From assembly GCA_036346355.1 (NCBI GenBank), contig CM070576.1, positions 15,049,558 to 15,113,557 on the forward strand: DNA of 64,000 nt, given 5' to 3'. A model generated the notes under the pieces. The model worked only from the letters and a program-made list of their open reading frames with translations. It was not told the origin of the DNA and made no database searches. This DNA comes from Rhipidocladum racemiflorum. Its lineage: Eukaryota > Streptophyta > Magnoliopsida > Poales > Poaceae. Shown piece by piece: positions 24,974 to 37,929 of this stretch. A program made the position numbers and the translations under genes. Position 1 is the first letter of the stretch. Each line of letters starts with the position of its first letter.

Positions 24974-25374
24974 ACGGCCATTGAAGCACCTTGAGTATCG
25001 GCTTCGATTGCTTGCAGAGGATTTTCCTGCAAAATAATTCGCCACGTCAAAATACAGGTAAAAGCCGATATGACAAATGTTTGTCTTAAAAACTAACCGC
25101 AATAGCCGACCCAGCAGGGGAACCCACAACAGGCCCAGCAGGTTTAGGAGATCGCCTTATGACGACCCTAGGGCCCTTTTTCTTCTTCTCCTCTGAAAAT
25201 AGCAAGAATCAGGATCGGCAGTCAGGAATGTATACTTTTAATGAAAGGACACTCACTCCCTGCACGCTGCTTGGCAAGAGACGAGAGCGATGGGCTATTT
25301 ATACCCAGAGTACCCGATGAATAACTCCGCGAGCTGGCCGATCGCTGCTTCCTCGAGCCGCCATCACCGACGGC
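24974..25374 (-). pseudogene. Antisense ORF of the Tat element, internal exons with two introns
   Basis: On the minus strand three open blocks are joined by canonical introns. Block 25257-25374 ends before donor GTGAGT (25251-25256), and the 64-bp intron ends TTTTCAG. Exon 25098-25192 (EKKKKGPRVVIRRSPKP) ends before donor GTTAGT, and the 71-bp intron ends TTTTGCAG. Exon 24974-25026 (ENPLQAIEADTQG) then leads in frame across element C into 12274-13096. All phases agree. This side was cut from its upstream part by insertion of element B at 25375. The protein is basic and Pro-rich here. No known domain is recognised. Confidence 0.65.
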
Positions 25375-27755
25375 GGTAACACCCTGCATCTAGTATGCCC
25401 TGAATGTTACCAAACATAGACTAAACAACATCTAAAAACCATAAATTAAATTAAATTACATCAAAGGCGCAAATGCTAAAACCGAAATTTCGGCAGCATC
25501 TCCTTTGTTTTATCATGAATTGAAGCATCAACAATAATAACAAGTCAATATAGCATAATGAACGATAGCAATAACATGATTAAACGAAGAAACAACCACC
25601 ATACCACTAAGGATATAAATTCTACCCATCACATGACAAATATGGACTAATCATTTACTCATAACGACCAATGAATCATCGAAACCACAGTTTAGCTCAA
25701 TGAATTAACCATAACCATAAGGGAAGGAACATGTCAATGGTTATATGTGTGATGCTAAGTGATGACGTGTGACTAGCTCCCTTTCCCGCATGTCGGATTC
25801 ACGGTACCTAAAAGAAAACAACATAAACACAAGCATGAGTTCATCACTCAGCAAGTGTATTGCAATGGAACAAGAAAACACATTCCAATACCTTCATCAC
25901 CACTTTTCACATACAACAACGTACACATCGCATAGACATAATATAAGCATATCATTGACATCATCATAAATCATCCTCATATAACATCCTCATTTAATAC
26001 AATGCAATGTAATGCAATGCGATGCACATGTCTCCTGGAAACTCATACCGGTATGGTTGAGTACACACCCGTCAGTGTGCACCCTCTCCCCCCTTCCATC
26101 CCGAAGATGGAGGGTGCCTACTCCTCGCCTGCTCACCGTGGTGAATGGAATCACGATGTAGGACTTACTCATTGGCTTTCCGGATTAGTCATAACTTTCT
26201 CACCGACCTTCCCCGGACTAGTTATGACTTTCTCACCGCCCGAGCCATGTAACATGCCATGTATGCATTTATGCCAACATCATATTTAACTTGTATAATA
26301 ACACATGGCATCATCATGGATAACTTGTACATTAACACATGGCATCATCACATAATAAACATACTCATCATATCAATGGCAAACATTAAAGTATGGCATG
26401 TGAACATATCATATATTCAAACTTCAATCACAATCAATCAACCAACCTACAATCGCTACCCATTACAATACACTTGCCTCAACCACGGGCGACGGATTGG
26501 CGGGAAGTAGAAGGCACTCCCTGTGTCACACCACCTGCACATAGGTATCACACACTCACAATCATGCCCACAAAACAGTACGCAAACCCTCATCTTCCCC
26601 GACATTGCCAACTACTCGCAATAACTAAAACAGAGGTTCTGTCCCGTCGGGACAGCAGCCTTCCAAAAGGCATAACTTGAGTTCTAAGACTCCGAATCAA
26701 TTAAACGAGTACATCCTCGCGTAGCTTAGGAAATTTCCCAACTTTTTATAGTTATATGGAAAGACTGATTCGGACTCTAAAGTTATTTAATCTACAGATT
26801 ACCGTGATTTGTTCCATTCACGCTACAGTTTTTATCACGCCAGTAAAACAGCCATAACTTTCAAACGGCTGATCGGATTTTAACGTTATTTATACCTACT
26901 GAAAGGTATTGAAATTAATTACAACTTCTTCAACAAGCGGTCGACCAAATTCGGACTCTAAATTGACGAAAACTCAAACCCTATGTCGACTGCTCATGCT
27001 GTCCCAAAACAGAAACGTGACAATCTCTAGATTTCGTCTAAACTACTCAAATCCAGCACCTCTAATTGATCTAAAATCATGATAAACATCCTTAGAACAG
27101 TACCTAGCACATCCCCAAGGAGTCCCATGGCCATACCTTCGCCCGACGAACGAGATCCCAACGAAACTCCTCCCAGATCGCGCCTCGCTCCACGCTCCTC
27201 GCTCCTCGCTCCTCGCTTCCAATGGATGGATCCTCGAGGTGCAGGGGTGGGGAGGCCACCCTAGGGCAGCAAGGGGGTGGAGGAGAGGTGGTGGAGAGGT
27301 GGGGAGCAAGGGGGAGCAATGAGGGAGGTGGAGGCGCATGCAAGGGAGAGGGGGAGGTGGGGGTGGCGGCTAGGGCAAGGAGGGAGGGGTGGGGGCGCCC
27401 AAGAGGCAGGGAGAGCCCCTATTTACCAGCCCAAGACCCTCTCCTAGTCCTAAATGGACTCAAACTCCATCCCACCAAAGCCCACGATCCCTTCTTTTAG
27501 GCCCAAACTCCCCCGGAAAGGCCCAAAACCCCGGAAACGGCCCGGAAACGTTATTAACCTCCATTCCATATGGTTTTAACCTTAATTCCACATCTCATAA
27601 TGTTTTTGACCCTCATCATGCACCATTTACAAGGTTCCGACACTCCGTGGTGACACATCACTTCAACAGGCCCAAAACGCGAGTAAATCTCAAGCCGAAA
27701 GGTTTTATTCTCTAATTTCACATCCTATAATGTCACACCATACCGTAGTGTCACA
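25375..27755 (-). repeat. 3' LTR of element B
   Basis: The left edge is GGTAACACCC, one base from the partner's TGTAACACCC. The right edge GTAGTGTCACA is followed by the polypurine tract. It is nearly identical to 31956-34339. It contains the conserved hairpin (26639-26655), a purine-rich plus-strand tract (about 27240-27415), and a short run of ATGCA-like repeats at about 26000-26025. Confidence 0.9.
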
Positions 27756-27772
27756 TTCTTCCCCCCTTCAAC
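27756..27772 (-). other. Polypurine tract of element B
   Basis: On the minus strand GTTGAAGGGGGGAAGAA precedes the LTR start TGTGACAC. It closely matches the tract in element A. Confidence 0.85.
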
Positions 27773-30700
27773 AGGATTCGACCCCGATTCCGAGACACGC
27801 CACTTCGCAACAACCAATTCAAAGGAAGTTTTGGTTCACGCCTCAGAACCCGCTTAGAAGCCCCTACGATTTGCACCAGCCAGCACTCAGAGGCAAGGAG
27901 CTAAGGACCAAAGACTGACAGCTCTAAAGATAACTCACAATCAAAACTTGCGAGAACTTTACTCAACACTGAAATACAATGTACTCACACACGGTTTCAG
28001 CACGACCCCAAGCGATAAGATAAAACCTCAAACAGCCCACAAAAGAAAACAGTCTCAAACTCCTCGTTCTAAGCATTCCTTGGCACTGAAGTGCCCGATC
28101 CCTTTAACCCATGCTACTATCTAGAAAAACACGGTACCAACCTCCATTCTGTGGTTCCTTGTACTCAAGACGACGCGAAACAGGAGAGACACAACGCTCT
28201 AAGATTACCACCAGAACGAACAACCTACTTTATATCCAGGATCCGTAAGACTCGCGTAATAGAAATGATCGAACGTTCCTCTACGGTTGACATAACCTCG
28301 TTCATTGCCCAACGACAAAAAGATCCAATACACTTCAAAAAAAGAAAAGTGATTGCGAGCAACAACCAAATGGTCCACTAATAATTTAATCAACCTTACC
28401 GAGGAACACCTCAACGACACAATTCTCCACGAAGGTTTGTATTGAGTCATACACAACCTTCCACTCAAAGGACCACGATAAAGAGCACGATCATTGAGTG
28501 AGCTCAACCATAAACATGAACCCAAGTGGCCCTCATCCAACAACTCAAACCCCAAAGCACTAAAACCACTTTGGAAAGGATTCGACAACAACCAGAGAGT
28601 ATTCATTTTAATTTTCCTAAGCCAAAACGCAAAGGAAACACACCTCCCTTCACCACAACCAACACCAGAAATCATTCATTCTTTTCTCTTCATACTAGAA
28701 AGCAAGGGAAATCTCTGCTTTCATGCTATGAATGCACATTCTTCAAGAGCACTTAATAGTCATGTCTCCATATATGACTTTCTCACCGACCGGGCTCAAC
28801 GACTCTTTTATCATTTAACATCTATACACGATGTCTTGTTTACTTTTCACCATTCATTCATCATATAACAACAATGCCGAAAAGTCATTCACCAAAAGAC
28901 TTCTTCCTGCTTTCACATGATTGAAATACACATAACAATCGATGGGCTATGCTTAAATCATATAGACTATGACGGCAACATCTATAACAACAAAACACCA
29001 CATCGTGTGAAAACCCATCATCCATTTTAAAAATAACCTTGCAAAACCTCGCAAAATCAAACTCAACCCTTTGGAATAGAACATCGACTTCAAAGTCAAG
29101 CATCTGCACACACAACCGCCATAAATTTTATCAAAAGAGAGGGAAACTCAATCCCAAAAGAAAACTCTTCACTAACCAAATTCACTTATGAAACATTCAT
29201 AAAAATCAGACTTGTGAAACATCCGCACACCAGACACATTTTCCAAATGACTCCAACTCTAGCCAAAAAGAGTTACACATCAAGGGCTGAACTCAAAAGT
29301 TTCCAACACAACCCCTTATGATCATCTGCTTCCTTTTAAAATTAACTCCAAAGATAATTCAGTGCGAACGAGAAAGGGCGCGATCGACTCAATATTTTTT
29401 TTTTGGGGTGTAAATCCATACTCATAGCACCAACTAAACAAATTAGCCAAAACCAAATATTTGCTCCAATTTCTACGAGTTTTAGGGAAACTTTGAAACA
29501 CAGCATATGGAACACCTTGACTGAAACTTCTTCAACCAAAATGGCAAACAACCAAACCAGTCCAAAAGCTTTTGAACACAAGCTCAGCATAAATACAATC
29601 ATCTCTAGTACTCCACTACGCTTTCCATTAAATACTTCAATAATCACTATTTACTCCCTGAGAAGCCCCAACACAATTAAACCAAAAGCTTCCCAACAAA
29701 TTCTTCCTCTAGTTACCATTCCCAAAACTTTTAATTAGGGTTTATGATGCTTATCAAAAAGACACCCAACCAAGACTACATTGACATGTTCCTCACGGAT
29801 CACTAAATCTATTACTTCTTATTCTAAATTTGAAACATAGTACTTCAACAAATTCTTAAGCATGATCAACGTATCAATTTATACCATCCATACATCATCA
29901 TCTTGACAATTAAAACTTGTTCAATCATTAAAATGATTTCAACAAATAAGTATTATCTCCACAAGACAAAATGTGTAAACATGCTTGTAAAATTTACATT
30001 CATTAAGGATTAAAATTCTACATCATGTTAATTATCCAAAGCTCACTCCATCGCAACATGTTAAAATTTTCCTCTATTTTAACCATGGTTTTCCAACGAG
30101 TAATCTAAACAGTTACCACCATTACTTAGTCATTAATAACAACAAACGGGCATAATCATTAACCAACAACATTACTTTTAGCTACCCTATACATAGGTGA
30201 TAACCTAATTACCACCACACAACATACTCCAACTATTTAAAATAAATTGAATACTAGCATTAACACTGCCTTTAACAACATCATTTAACAATAAGTCTTA
30301 TGTCTTCTCAATTGATATCAATACTAGCATTGAAGGGACACAACTGCATACTTCCAAATATACTAGTAGTTTGCAACAACGTAAATAGCAACTCTAATCA
30401 ACTTCCAAATTAAAATCACTAGGCAACACGATTAAATTCCTCTATTACTCCATTAGATTAGAACATCTTTAAACAACCAGCAAGGTTTCTTTAATGGTAA
30501 CAGCAGTCTACATCATCTTAATGTTTTAACTATGCATCAGGGTTTAAAACTTTAAACATTATCAGGGATCATAAGCACTTTTATAACAAAGCAACAGATT
30601 CTAAGCATGTACATTAACCCATTTAATCATTCTCGCTACAGAGTAAACTACAGAAATAGTAGTCTATTTATTCTTACGCTAGAGACAAGAACTGCATTGA

Positions 30701-31940
30701 ATTGTTTCAACTCACAAATTAACATAACAATACGTCATCCCATAAACCACATTGAGACATGCTACATAACATGCTAATCAGCAATTTTACTAGGGACCAC
30801 CGATTTCAGTCAAAACACTACTTACTTTGTTTGCAGCATTTTAGTTTTAAAGCTCATCCCAAATTCATAAGGAAACTTGACTCTCAAAATTGCAATGAGA
30901 CAAACTCAAACTTGGCCATGCAAAAGGAATTCTCCAAAACACTTTTCAATCTCAAGGACTCCCATAGGAGGGAACCAACCGATCAAATAAACCTTTGCAA
31001 ATAAAACCTTAACACCAAATCTCAATCTTTCACGAAACAAGAAGGGTTTTTCAAAGATGATTTCTTAAACCAAGAAAATAACGTAAATCAAACACCACAT
31101 ACTACTACAAAGCCACGTAACTTCAATTGACAAATTGTGTCCGCATACCGCAATAACTCCTTTAACCTCTGAGAAAGACAAACACGGAATAAATTGAATG
31201 CTTCTTCCCACAAAGCAATCAACAACTAAACATCAAAACTGAAAAGGTGCCCAAAAGAAGCGCAACACTAGACTCCTCTTCTTCGCCTTCAACCAAGGAA
31301 GACAAAACCACACACCGCATACGGAATGATCCGCTAAAACCAATACCAAACACTTTTCTTTTGGTTTCCATCAACTAAAACCAAGAAAACCAACCAAGAC
31401 CGACTACGTAATCGATAAAGAACATCCGAAGGAAACCACCACCAAACTCTTCTATTTGACTCCAATCAACTAATTCCCGATTTACTTATGTAAAGGGTAA
31501 GCACTTCTTCTCCTACAGGGTTATCAGCTTCTTCTGATGGCGCTAACCGGCCACACCACAAACCTCACCCTTACTATGAATAAAGAGAGGTGGCCGAAAC
31601 CCTTCGGCAACACAACCCCAAATTTAACACAATAACACGAAAAATTCAATTCAATTCTCTCATACACATAGCAGCATACTATATCAAATATAGCATTTAG
31701 CAACAAGGCTTAAATACAACATTTAAGCGTAAAGAAACGATACCCATACCCTTTCCTATCAGGCATCCATTGTGTGTCAAATTTTAAATTAGTTATACCA
31801 CTTTTGCAAGTTTTAATGTTGCTATCCTATGACAAAATTTTAGTTAAGACCTAAGCCATGTTTCTAAGTTATTCCACATCACATTTTAGTTGTACCCTAT
31901 AGCATGACACTAAAAATTCACATTCCAAGGACCTACAGCC
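27773..31940 (-). other. Non-coding interior of element B
   Basis: The interior is homologous to that of A along its length, with scattered small indels. No gag, protease, RT, RNase H or integrase motif is present. The longest minus-strand frame (28205-28675, 156 aa) shares the segment LYRGPLSGRLCMTQ with a shorter frame in A, but only as part of general DNA conservation. Confidence 0.75.
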
Positions 31941-31953
31941 CGCTCTGATACCA
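31941..31953 (-). other. Primer-binding site of element B
   Basis: The minus strand reads TGGTATCAGAGCG, complementary to initiator tRNA-Met, 2 nt from the LTR edge at 31956. It is identical to the PBS of element A. Confidence 0.9.
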
Positions 31954-31955
31954 AC

Positions 31956-34339
31956 TGTAACACCCCGGCATTTAGTATGCCCTGAATGTCACCAAACATA
32001 GACTAAACAACATCTAAAAACCATAAATTAAATTAAATTACAGCAAAGGCGCAAATAATAAAACCGAAATTTCGGCAGCATCTCCTTTGTTTTATCATGA
32101 ATTGAAGCATCAACAATAATAACAAGTCAATATAGCATAATGAACGATAGCAATAACATGATTAAACGAAGAAACAGCCACCATACCACTAAGGATATAA
32201 ATTCTACCCGTCACATGACAAATATGGACTAATCATTTACTCATAACGACCAATGAATCATCCAAACCACAGTTTAGCTCAATGAATTAACCATAACCAT
32301 AAGGGAAGGAACATGTCAATGGTTATATGTGTGATGCTAAGTGATGACGTGTGACTAGCTCCCTTTCCCGCATGTCGGATTCACGGTACCTAAAAGAAAA
32401 CAACATAAACACAAGCATGAGTTCATCACTCAGCAAGTGTATTGCAATGGAACAAGAAAACACATTCCAATACCTTCATCACCACTTTTCACATACAACA
32501 ACGTACACATCGCATAGACATAATATAAGCATATCATTGACATCATCATAAATCATCCTCATATAACATCCTCATTTAATACAATGCAATGTAATGCAAT
32601 GCGATGCACATGTCTCCTGGAAACTCATACCGGTATGGTTGAGTACACACCCGTCGGTGCGCACCTCTCCCCTTCCATCCCGAAGATGGAGGGTGCCTAC
32701 TCCTCGCCTGCTCACCGTGGTGAATGGAATCACGATGTAGGACTTACTCATTGGCTTTCCGGATTAGTCATAACTTTCTCACCGACCTTCCCTGGACTAG
32801 TTATGACTTTCTCACCGCCCGAGCCATGTAACATGCCATGTATGCATTTATGCCAACATCATATTTAACTTGTATAATAACACATGGCATCATCATGGAT
32901 AACTTGTACATTAACACATGGCATCATCACATAATAAACATACTCATCATATCAATGGCAAACATTAAAGTATGGCATGTGAACATATCATATATTCAAA
33001 CTTCAATCACAATCAATCAACCAACCTACAATCGCTACCCATTACAATACACTTGCCTCAACCACCGGCGACGGATTGGCGGGAAGTAGAAGGCACTCCC
33101 GGTGTCACACCACCTGCACATAGGTATCACACACTCACAATCATACCCACAAAATAGTACGCAAACCCTCATCTTCCCCGACATTGCCAACTACTCGCAA
33201 TAACCAAAAACAGAGGTTCTGTCCCGTCGGGACAACAGCTTTCGAAAAGGAATAACTTGAGTTTTAAGACTCCGAATCAATTAAACGAGTACATCCTCGC
33301 ATAGCTTAGGAAATTTCCAAACTTTTTCTAGTTATATGGAAAGACTGATTCGGACTCTAAAGTTGTTTAATCTACAGATTACCGTGATCTGTTCCATTCA
33401 CGCTACGCTTTTATCACGCTCGGTAAAACAGCCATAACTTTCAAACGGCTGATCAGAATTTAACGTTCTTTATACCCACTGAAAGGTATTGAAATTATCT
33501 ACAACTTCTTCAACAGGTGGCCAACCAAATTCAGACTCTAAATTGATGAAAACTCAAACCTTAGGTCGACTGCTCATGCTATCCCAAAACAGAAACGTGA
33601 CAACCTCTAGATTTCGTCCAAACTACTCAAATCCAGCACCTCTAATTGATCTAAAATCATGATAAACATCCTTAGAATAGTACCTAGCACATCCCCAAGG
33701 AGTCCCATGGCCATACCTTCGCCCGACGAACGAGATCCCAACGAAACTCCTCCCGGATCGCGCCGCTTCCACGCCTCGCTTCCTCGCCTCCACGCCTCGC
33801 CTCGCCTCCAATGGATGGATCCTCAAGGTGCAGGGGTGGGGAGGCCACCCTAGGGCAGCAAGGGGGTGGAGGAGAGGTGGTGGAGAGGTGGGGAGCAAGG
33901 GGGAGCAATGGGGGAGGTGGAAGCGCATGCAAGGGAGAGGGGGAGGTGGGGGTGGCGGCTAGGGCAAGGAGGGAGAGGTGGGGGCGCCCAAGGGGAAGGG
34001 AGAGCCCATATTTATCAACCCAAGCCCCTCTCCTAGTCCTAAATGGACTCAAACTCCATCCCACCAAAGCCCACGATCCCTTCTTTTAGGCCCAAACTCC
34101 CTAAAGGCCCAAAACCCCTAAACGGCCCTAAATGTTATTAACCTCCATTCCATATGGTTTTAACCTTAATTCCACATCTCATAATGTTTTTGACCTCATC
34201 ATGCACCATTTACAAGGTTCCGACACTCCGTGGTGACACATCACTTCAACAGGCCCAAAAACGCGAGTAAATCTCAAGCCGAAAGGTTTTATTCTCTAAT
34301 TTCACATCCTATAATGTCACACCATACCGTAGTGTCACA
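31956..34339 (-). repeat. 5' LTR of element B
   Basis: It runs from TGTAACACCCCGG (plus strand) to GTAGTGTCACA and matches 25375-27755 with few differences, implying a fairly young insertion. On the minus strand a TATA-like element lies at 34008-34015, just ahead of a strongly CT-rich stretch at about 33845-33990. Confidence 0.9.
34008..34015 (-). promoter_or_regulatory. TATA-like box in the 5' LTR of B
   Basis: The minus strand reads ATAAATAT within TTGATAAATATGGGC. The CT-rich stretch begins about 20 nt downstream, where a start site would be expected. The partner LTR has GGTAAATAGGGGC at the same place. This is prediction only. Confidence 0.4.
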
Positions 34340-35495
34340 CGGCTCGAGCAAAGGGTAACCTCTCGACCGGTCGATCTCTCACGCCGCAGCTGGCCAGAAA
34401 ACACGTTAGCCGACGAAGACACTATCCAAGGAGATATCTCAAAGCCAAAATACCTCTACGTAAGAGTTAGCATAACCTAAGAACTCGCGCTTAGACCCTC
34501 GGTGAAACCTCTGTCGGCTCATGAAAGTCAGGAAGAAATGAAGAAACGATGTCTGGTAGGGTGCGCCCCAGCAAAAGTGATTCTGCTATGGTAGACCACC
34601 ACGATGTAAAGAGGCCTGCCCGACGCGTGTTCAACACGAGAAAAGGCAGATCTACTACATGGAGCTCATCGGCCAACTCAATAATGAGCTCTGCAGCAGT
34701 GGCATTGGTAACTTTGTTTCGGGGCTCAATCCGACTGAGCAGTGGAAAATAAGGGACAACTTGCCAAAAACCCAGCTTGGCATGGCATAGATGTAAGGAT
34801 GATAAAATTCATAAGTCCTACCAAACGCCCCGTTACGTACTCAAGCCGACATGGATAATACAGGGAGAAATCAACAAAGGAAAAAGATCAAGAGTGGATT
34901 GGGGCATCAAAGAAATATCAGCGTTCAATCGGAGAAATGAAGGCCAAGGGAAATCGGCTGTTTGGCTATAAGTGAAAAAATCTCGACGACTAAACGTAGT
35001 GTGGTTCAGGTTGAGAAAGAATGATAGATATTTGTGAAAACCAGCTGGGGAAATCTTTTGCTCACCAGAGGAGCACATAATAAATCTCTCACCAGGGGAT
35101 CGGCTGGCTGAACCTAGGGGCTTCATCTTCGTGATAGTTCTCTCGTGGGGAAAGCCGAATCCTCCGAAGGTCGGAAATAAGGATATGGCCAAAGACACAG
35201 AGAGCCAAACCTGAATAAACCAAAAAAGGGCCTCCTATATTGCCGATAACATAGTTACCGCTGTCGGTAAAAAGCCGACTTCAATAACATGCATCATTTG
35301 ATATACGGCTCCTAGCAACGCTTTCCCCAAAGCTAGCCGATGCCCTCTACCAACTGCTCAGCTATGAATTGATAAACCTGGTCGGTCCTAGAGAAGCTCC
35401 GCAAAAAGGAATCGGTCTAACCACAAATTGAGGAAAGAAACGCGGCTCTTCATCCGACACCGGCCGATCACCTTGTTATTATTTTGAATATATTT
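34340..35495 (-). pseudogene. Antisense ORF of the Tat element, middle portion
   Basis: Three minus-strand stretches look coding. Bases 34340 to about 34440 continue the open frame of 25257-25374 across the insertion of B. Bases 34491-34740 are open for about 83 codons, including LLSRIEPRNKV and AGLFTSWWSTIAESLL. Bases 34833-35198 are open for 121 codons. The W-rich motif resembles extra ORFs and plant-mobile-domain-like proteins of plant transposons, but I cannot assign a family. Exact exon borders were not resolved. The stretch 35200-35495 shows no clear frame. Confidence 0.5.
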
Positions 35496-35500
35496 ATGCC

Positions 35501-37929
35501 TCAGAATAACACCAGCCTTTTACTAAGCCTAATGTCCCCAAACATAGATCATGACACATTTAATACCATAATTTAAGGTAAATTACAGCAAGTAATCATT
35601 TGGAATAATTGAAATTTTGACAAGATCTCCTTTGTTTTTGCATGAAACTTAACAACATCGCATCATATCAAAATGTAAGACAAACGAGATATCCATACGC
35701 AGCGATAAGGATAACTAATCATCAACTAAAACATCAATAAGCATCGATAGCAAAATAATAAGCATCAATTTAAATCTAGGAAGTTAAAACAACTCCCTCC
35801 ATAGCCCCACATGATACACATGAGGGAGACAACCAAACATACGCACTCATACACTAAAGATTATTGTAATGCTTATTGTCATGTCTCCACAATAGGTGAA
35901 ATTGCTAGATTATGATACTACGTGGAGTAGTGTAGCTAAAACCCTTTCCCGCTACTGATTTCATGGTACCTAAAGAAAACAAACAACGAAAATACAAGCG
36001 TGAGTTCATAACTCAAATAAGTGTAATACAATGGAAACAGAGTGCAAGACAACAAACCATCAACTTCAATCTTCATAAGCATTACATATCACATCATTAC
36101 CATTCTCACGCATTACCTACATGGTAAAACATCATAATCATCTCTTGATCAATATGGTGTTCGCCTCATGAACTCATGAACAATTCAACAACATTCTCAT
36201 TCATAGTTTCATTCATGCAATGCAATGCACATGTCTTCTCGAATACTCATACCGTATGGTTGAGTGCACACCCGCCGGCATGCACTCCTTTTCCCCTTCC
36301 ATCCCGAAGATGGAGGGTGTTTATCACTCGCCTCCATTCACCGCGGTGGATGGAATCACGATGTAGGTCTTACTCAAAAGTTTAGCCCCTGACTAGTCAT
36401 AACAGCTTCACCGACCCTACCGGAATAGTTATGACTTATCTCACCGCCAGCCATGAAAATATGCCATGCATGCAAAATGGACAGCCATGTATACACAAAT
36501 AGAAGTATTGCATAGCAACACATGGCATCTCAACATGTAGGGTCAGATTCGACCATCGACGGTGCCCATTCACAACATAGCATGTAAATCACTTATCCTC
36601 ATCAAGCATTTTAATCATGGCATGAAGACATCATATCATCGACAATATTTAAAACATGGCATAAGGACATCATAACAATTATAACATGTAGTTCATGGCA
36701 AGACAACATGTTATCTATCCCAAACACTATCAAGCAATTCTAGCAACACATATAATGTTCAATCCACACAACACACTTGCCTTCAATCAAGGGCAACGGA
36801 GTGACGAGAGGTTGAGGGCACTCCCGAGGCACACCACCTGCAAACACGTGCCACACACTTAATTCGACTCCTCAAAACAGTACCCACTACACCTAATACG
36901 CTATAAACTCCAAAACCCCGAAATCACAGATTCTGCCCTGCTCTGGACAGCGGCTTCAAAAACATAACTTGAGTTCTAGAACTCCAAATTGCATAAACGA
37001 GTACATCCTCGCGTAGCTTAGAAATTTCCCAACTTTTTCTAGTTATAGGTAAAGACTGATTCGGACTATAAAGTTGTTTAATCTAACGTTGAACACGAAC
37101 TGTCTCAATCTCGTCACAGATTTGACAGCGCTCGGTAAAACGGCCATATCTCCCAAACGGCTGGGCGGATTTTAACGTGCTTTATATGCACGGAAAGATA
37201 ATGAAATTATCTACAACTTCCTAAAAGTCCGTACGATCAGATTCAATATCTAAATTGGTCAAAACTTCCTACCCTAGTTCGGGTCCCCAATCTGCCCGAA
37301 CCAGAACGCGAATACAACTCTAGTTTTCATAAGATCTAACCCATGGCAGCACCTCCCTTGATCTAAAAACATGAAATTCATCCCTAAAACAGTACCTAGA
37401 CCCAAACCCAAGGATCACCCATGCCTTACCTCCTCCCGACTAACGATTTAACGCCGAGATCTATCCTCCCGAGCCTCCCGAACGCCCTCCTCGCTGGAAT
37501 CGCCGGATCTCCTCGCCACGGGCTTCCTGCTGGAGAGGACAGCGAGGTTGTGTGGTGGGGATCTCTCTTTGCAGCAAAGGAGGTGGAGCGGAGGAATTGG
37601 GGCGCACTCCAAGGGGAGGGGAGGAGGCGCCAAGAGGGAGAGGAGGAGGCGCCCAAGAGAAAATGGGGAATGGGGAGGGGCGGCTAGGGCAGGAGGGACG
37701 CCCCAGCCCCCAAAAATCCTGCCTCTCCTCCCTCATGGGCCCTAACTTGCTCCCACCAAGGCCCACGACTCACCCCTAAGGCCCAAACTCTGAAGGCCCA
37801 AACTTCCGAATCGCCCTAAACGCGATTAAACCGCATAACGAAAGTTTTAATCTCCGATTTCATACTTTATAAGGTCACATTCTCTAATTCACATTTGTTT
37901 ACGGTGTCTCGGCATTCCGTGGTGTCACA
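35501..37929 (-). repeat. 3' LTR of element E
   Basis: The left edge reads TCAGAATAACACC, a variant of the family terminus TGTAACACC. The right edge is CATTCCGTGGTGTCACA. It is similar to the solo LTR 984-3430 in reverse. The TSD ATGCC lies directly to its left. Confidence 0.82.

Larger units (their letters stand above)
25375..34339 (-). mobile_element. LARD-like non-autonomous LTR retrotransposon B, complete
   Basis: Two nearly identical 2.38 kb LTRs flank a 4.2 kb non-coding interior. The PBS (31941-31953) and PPT (27756-27772) place it on the minus strand. The duplication ACGGC is at 25370-25374. On the right the sequence is CACACGGCT, so ACGGC begins at 34339 if the last LTR base is shared. 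The flanks are Tat-element sequence that rejoins in frame. It is the same family as element A. Confidence 0.87.

Noticed and set aside
25295..25303. Strong TATA box (TATAAATAG on the minus strand) as a separate promoter
   Set aside because: It lies within an open exon of the antisense ORF that splices in phase. It could be an alternative start, but there is no support beyond the motif.
26000..26025. ATGCA-like short tandem words, also in the partner LTR
   Set aside because: Too short and irregular to be more than simple-sequence drift within the LTR.
34777..34971. Plus-strand frame of 64 codons
   Set aside because: It overlaps, on the opposite strand, the longer minus-strand frame assigned to the antisense ORF, and shows no motif.
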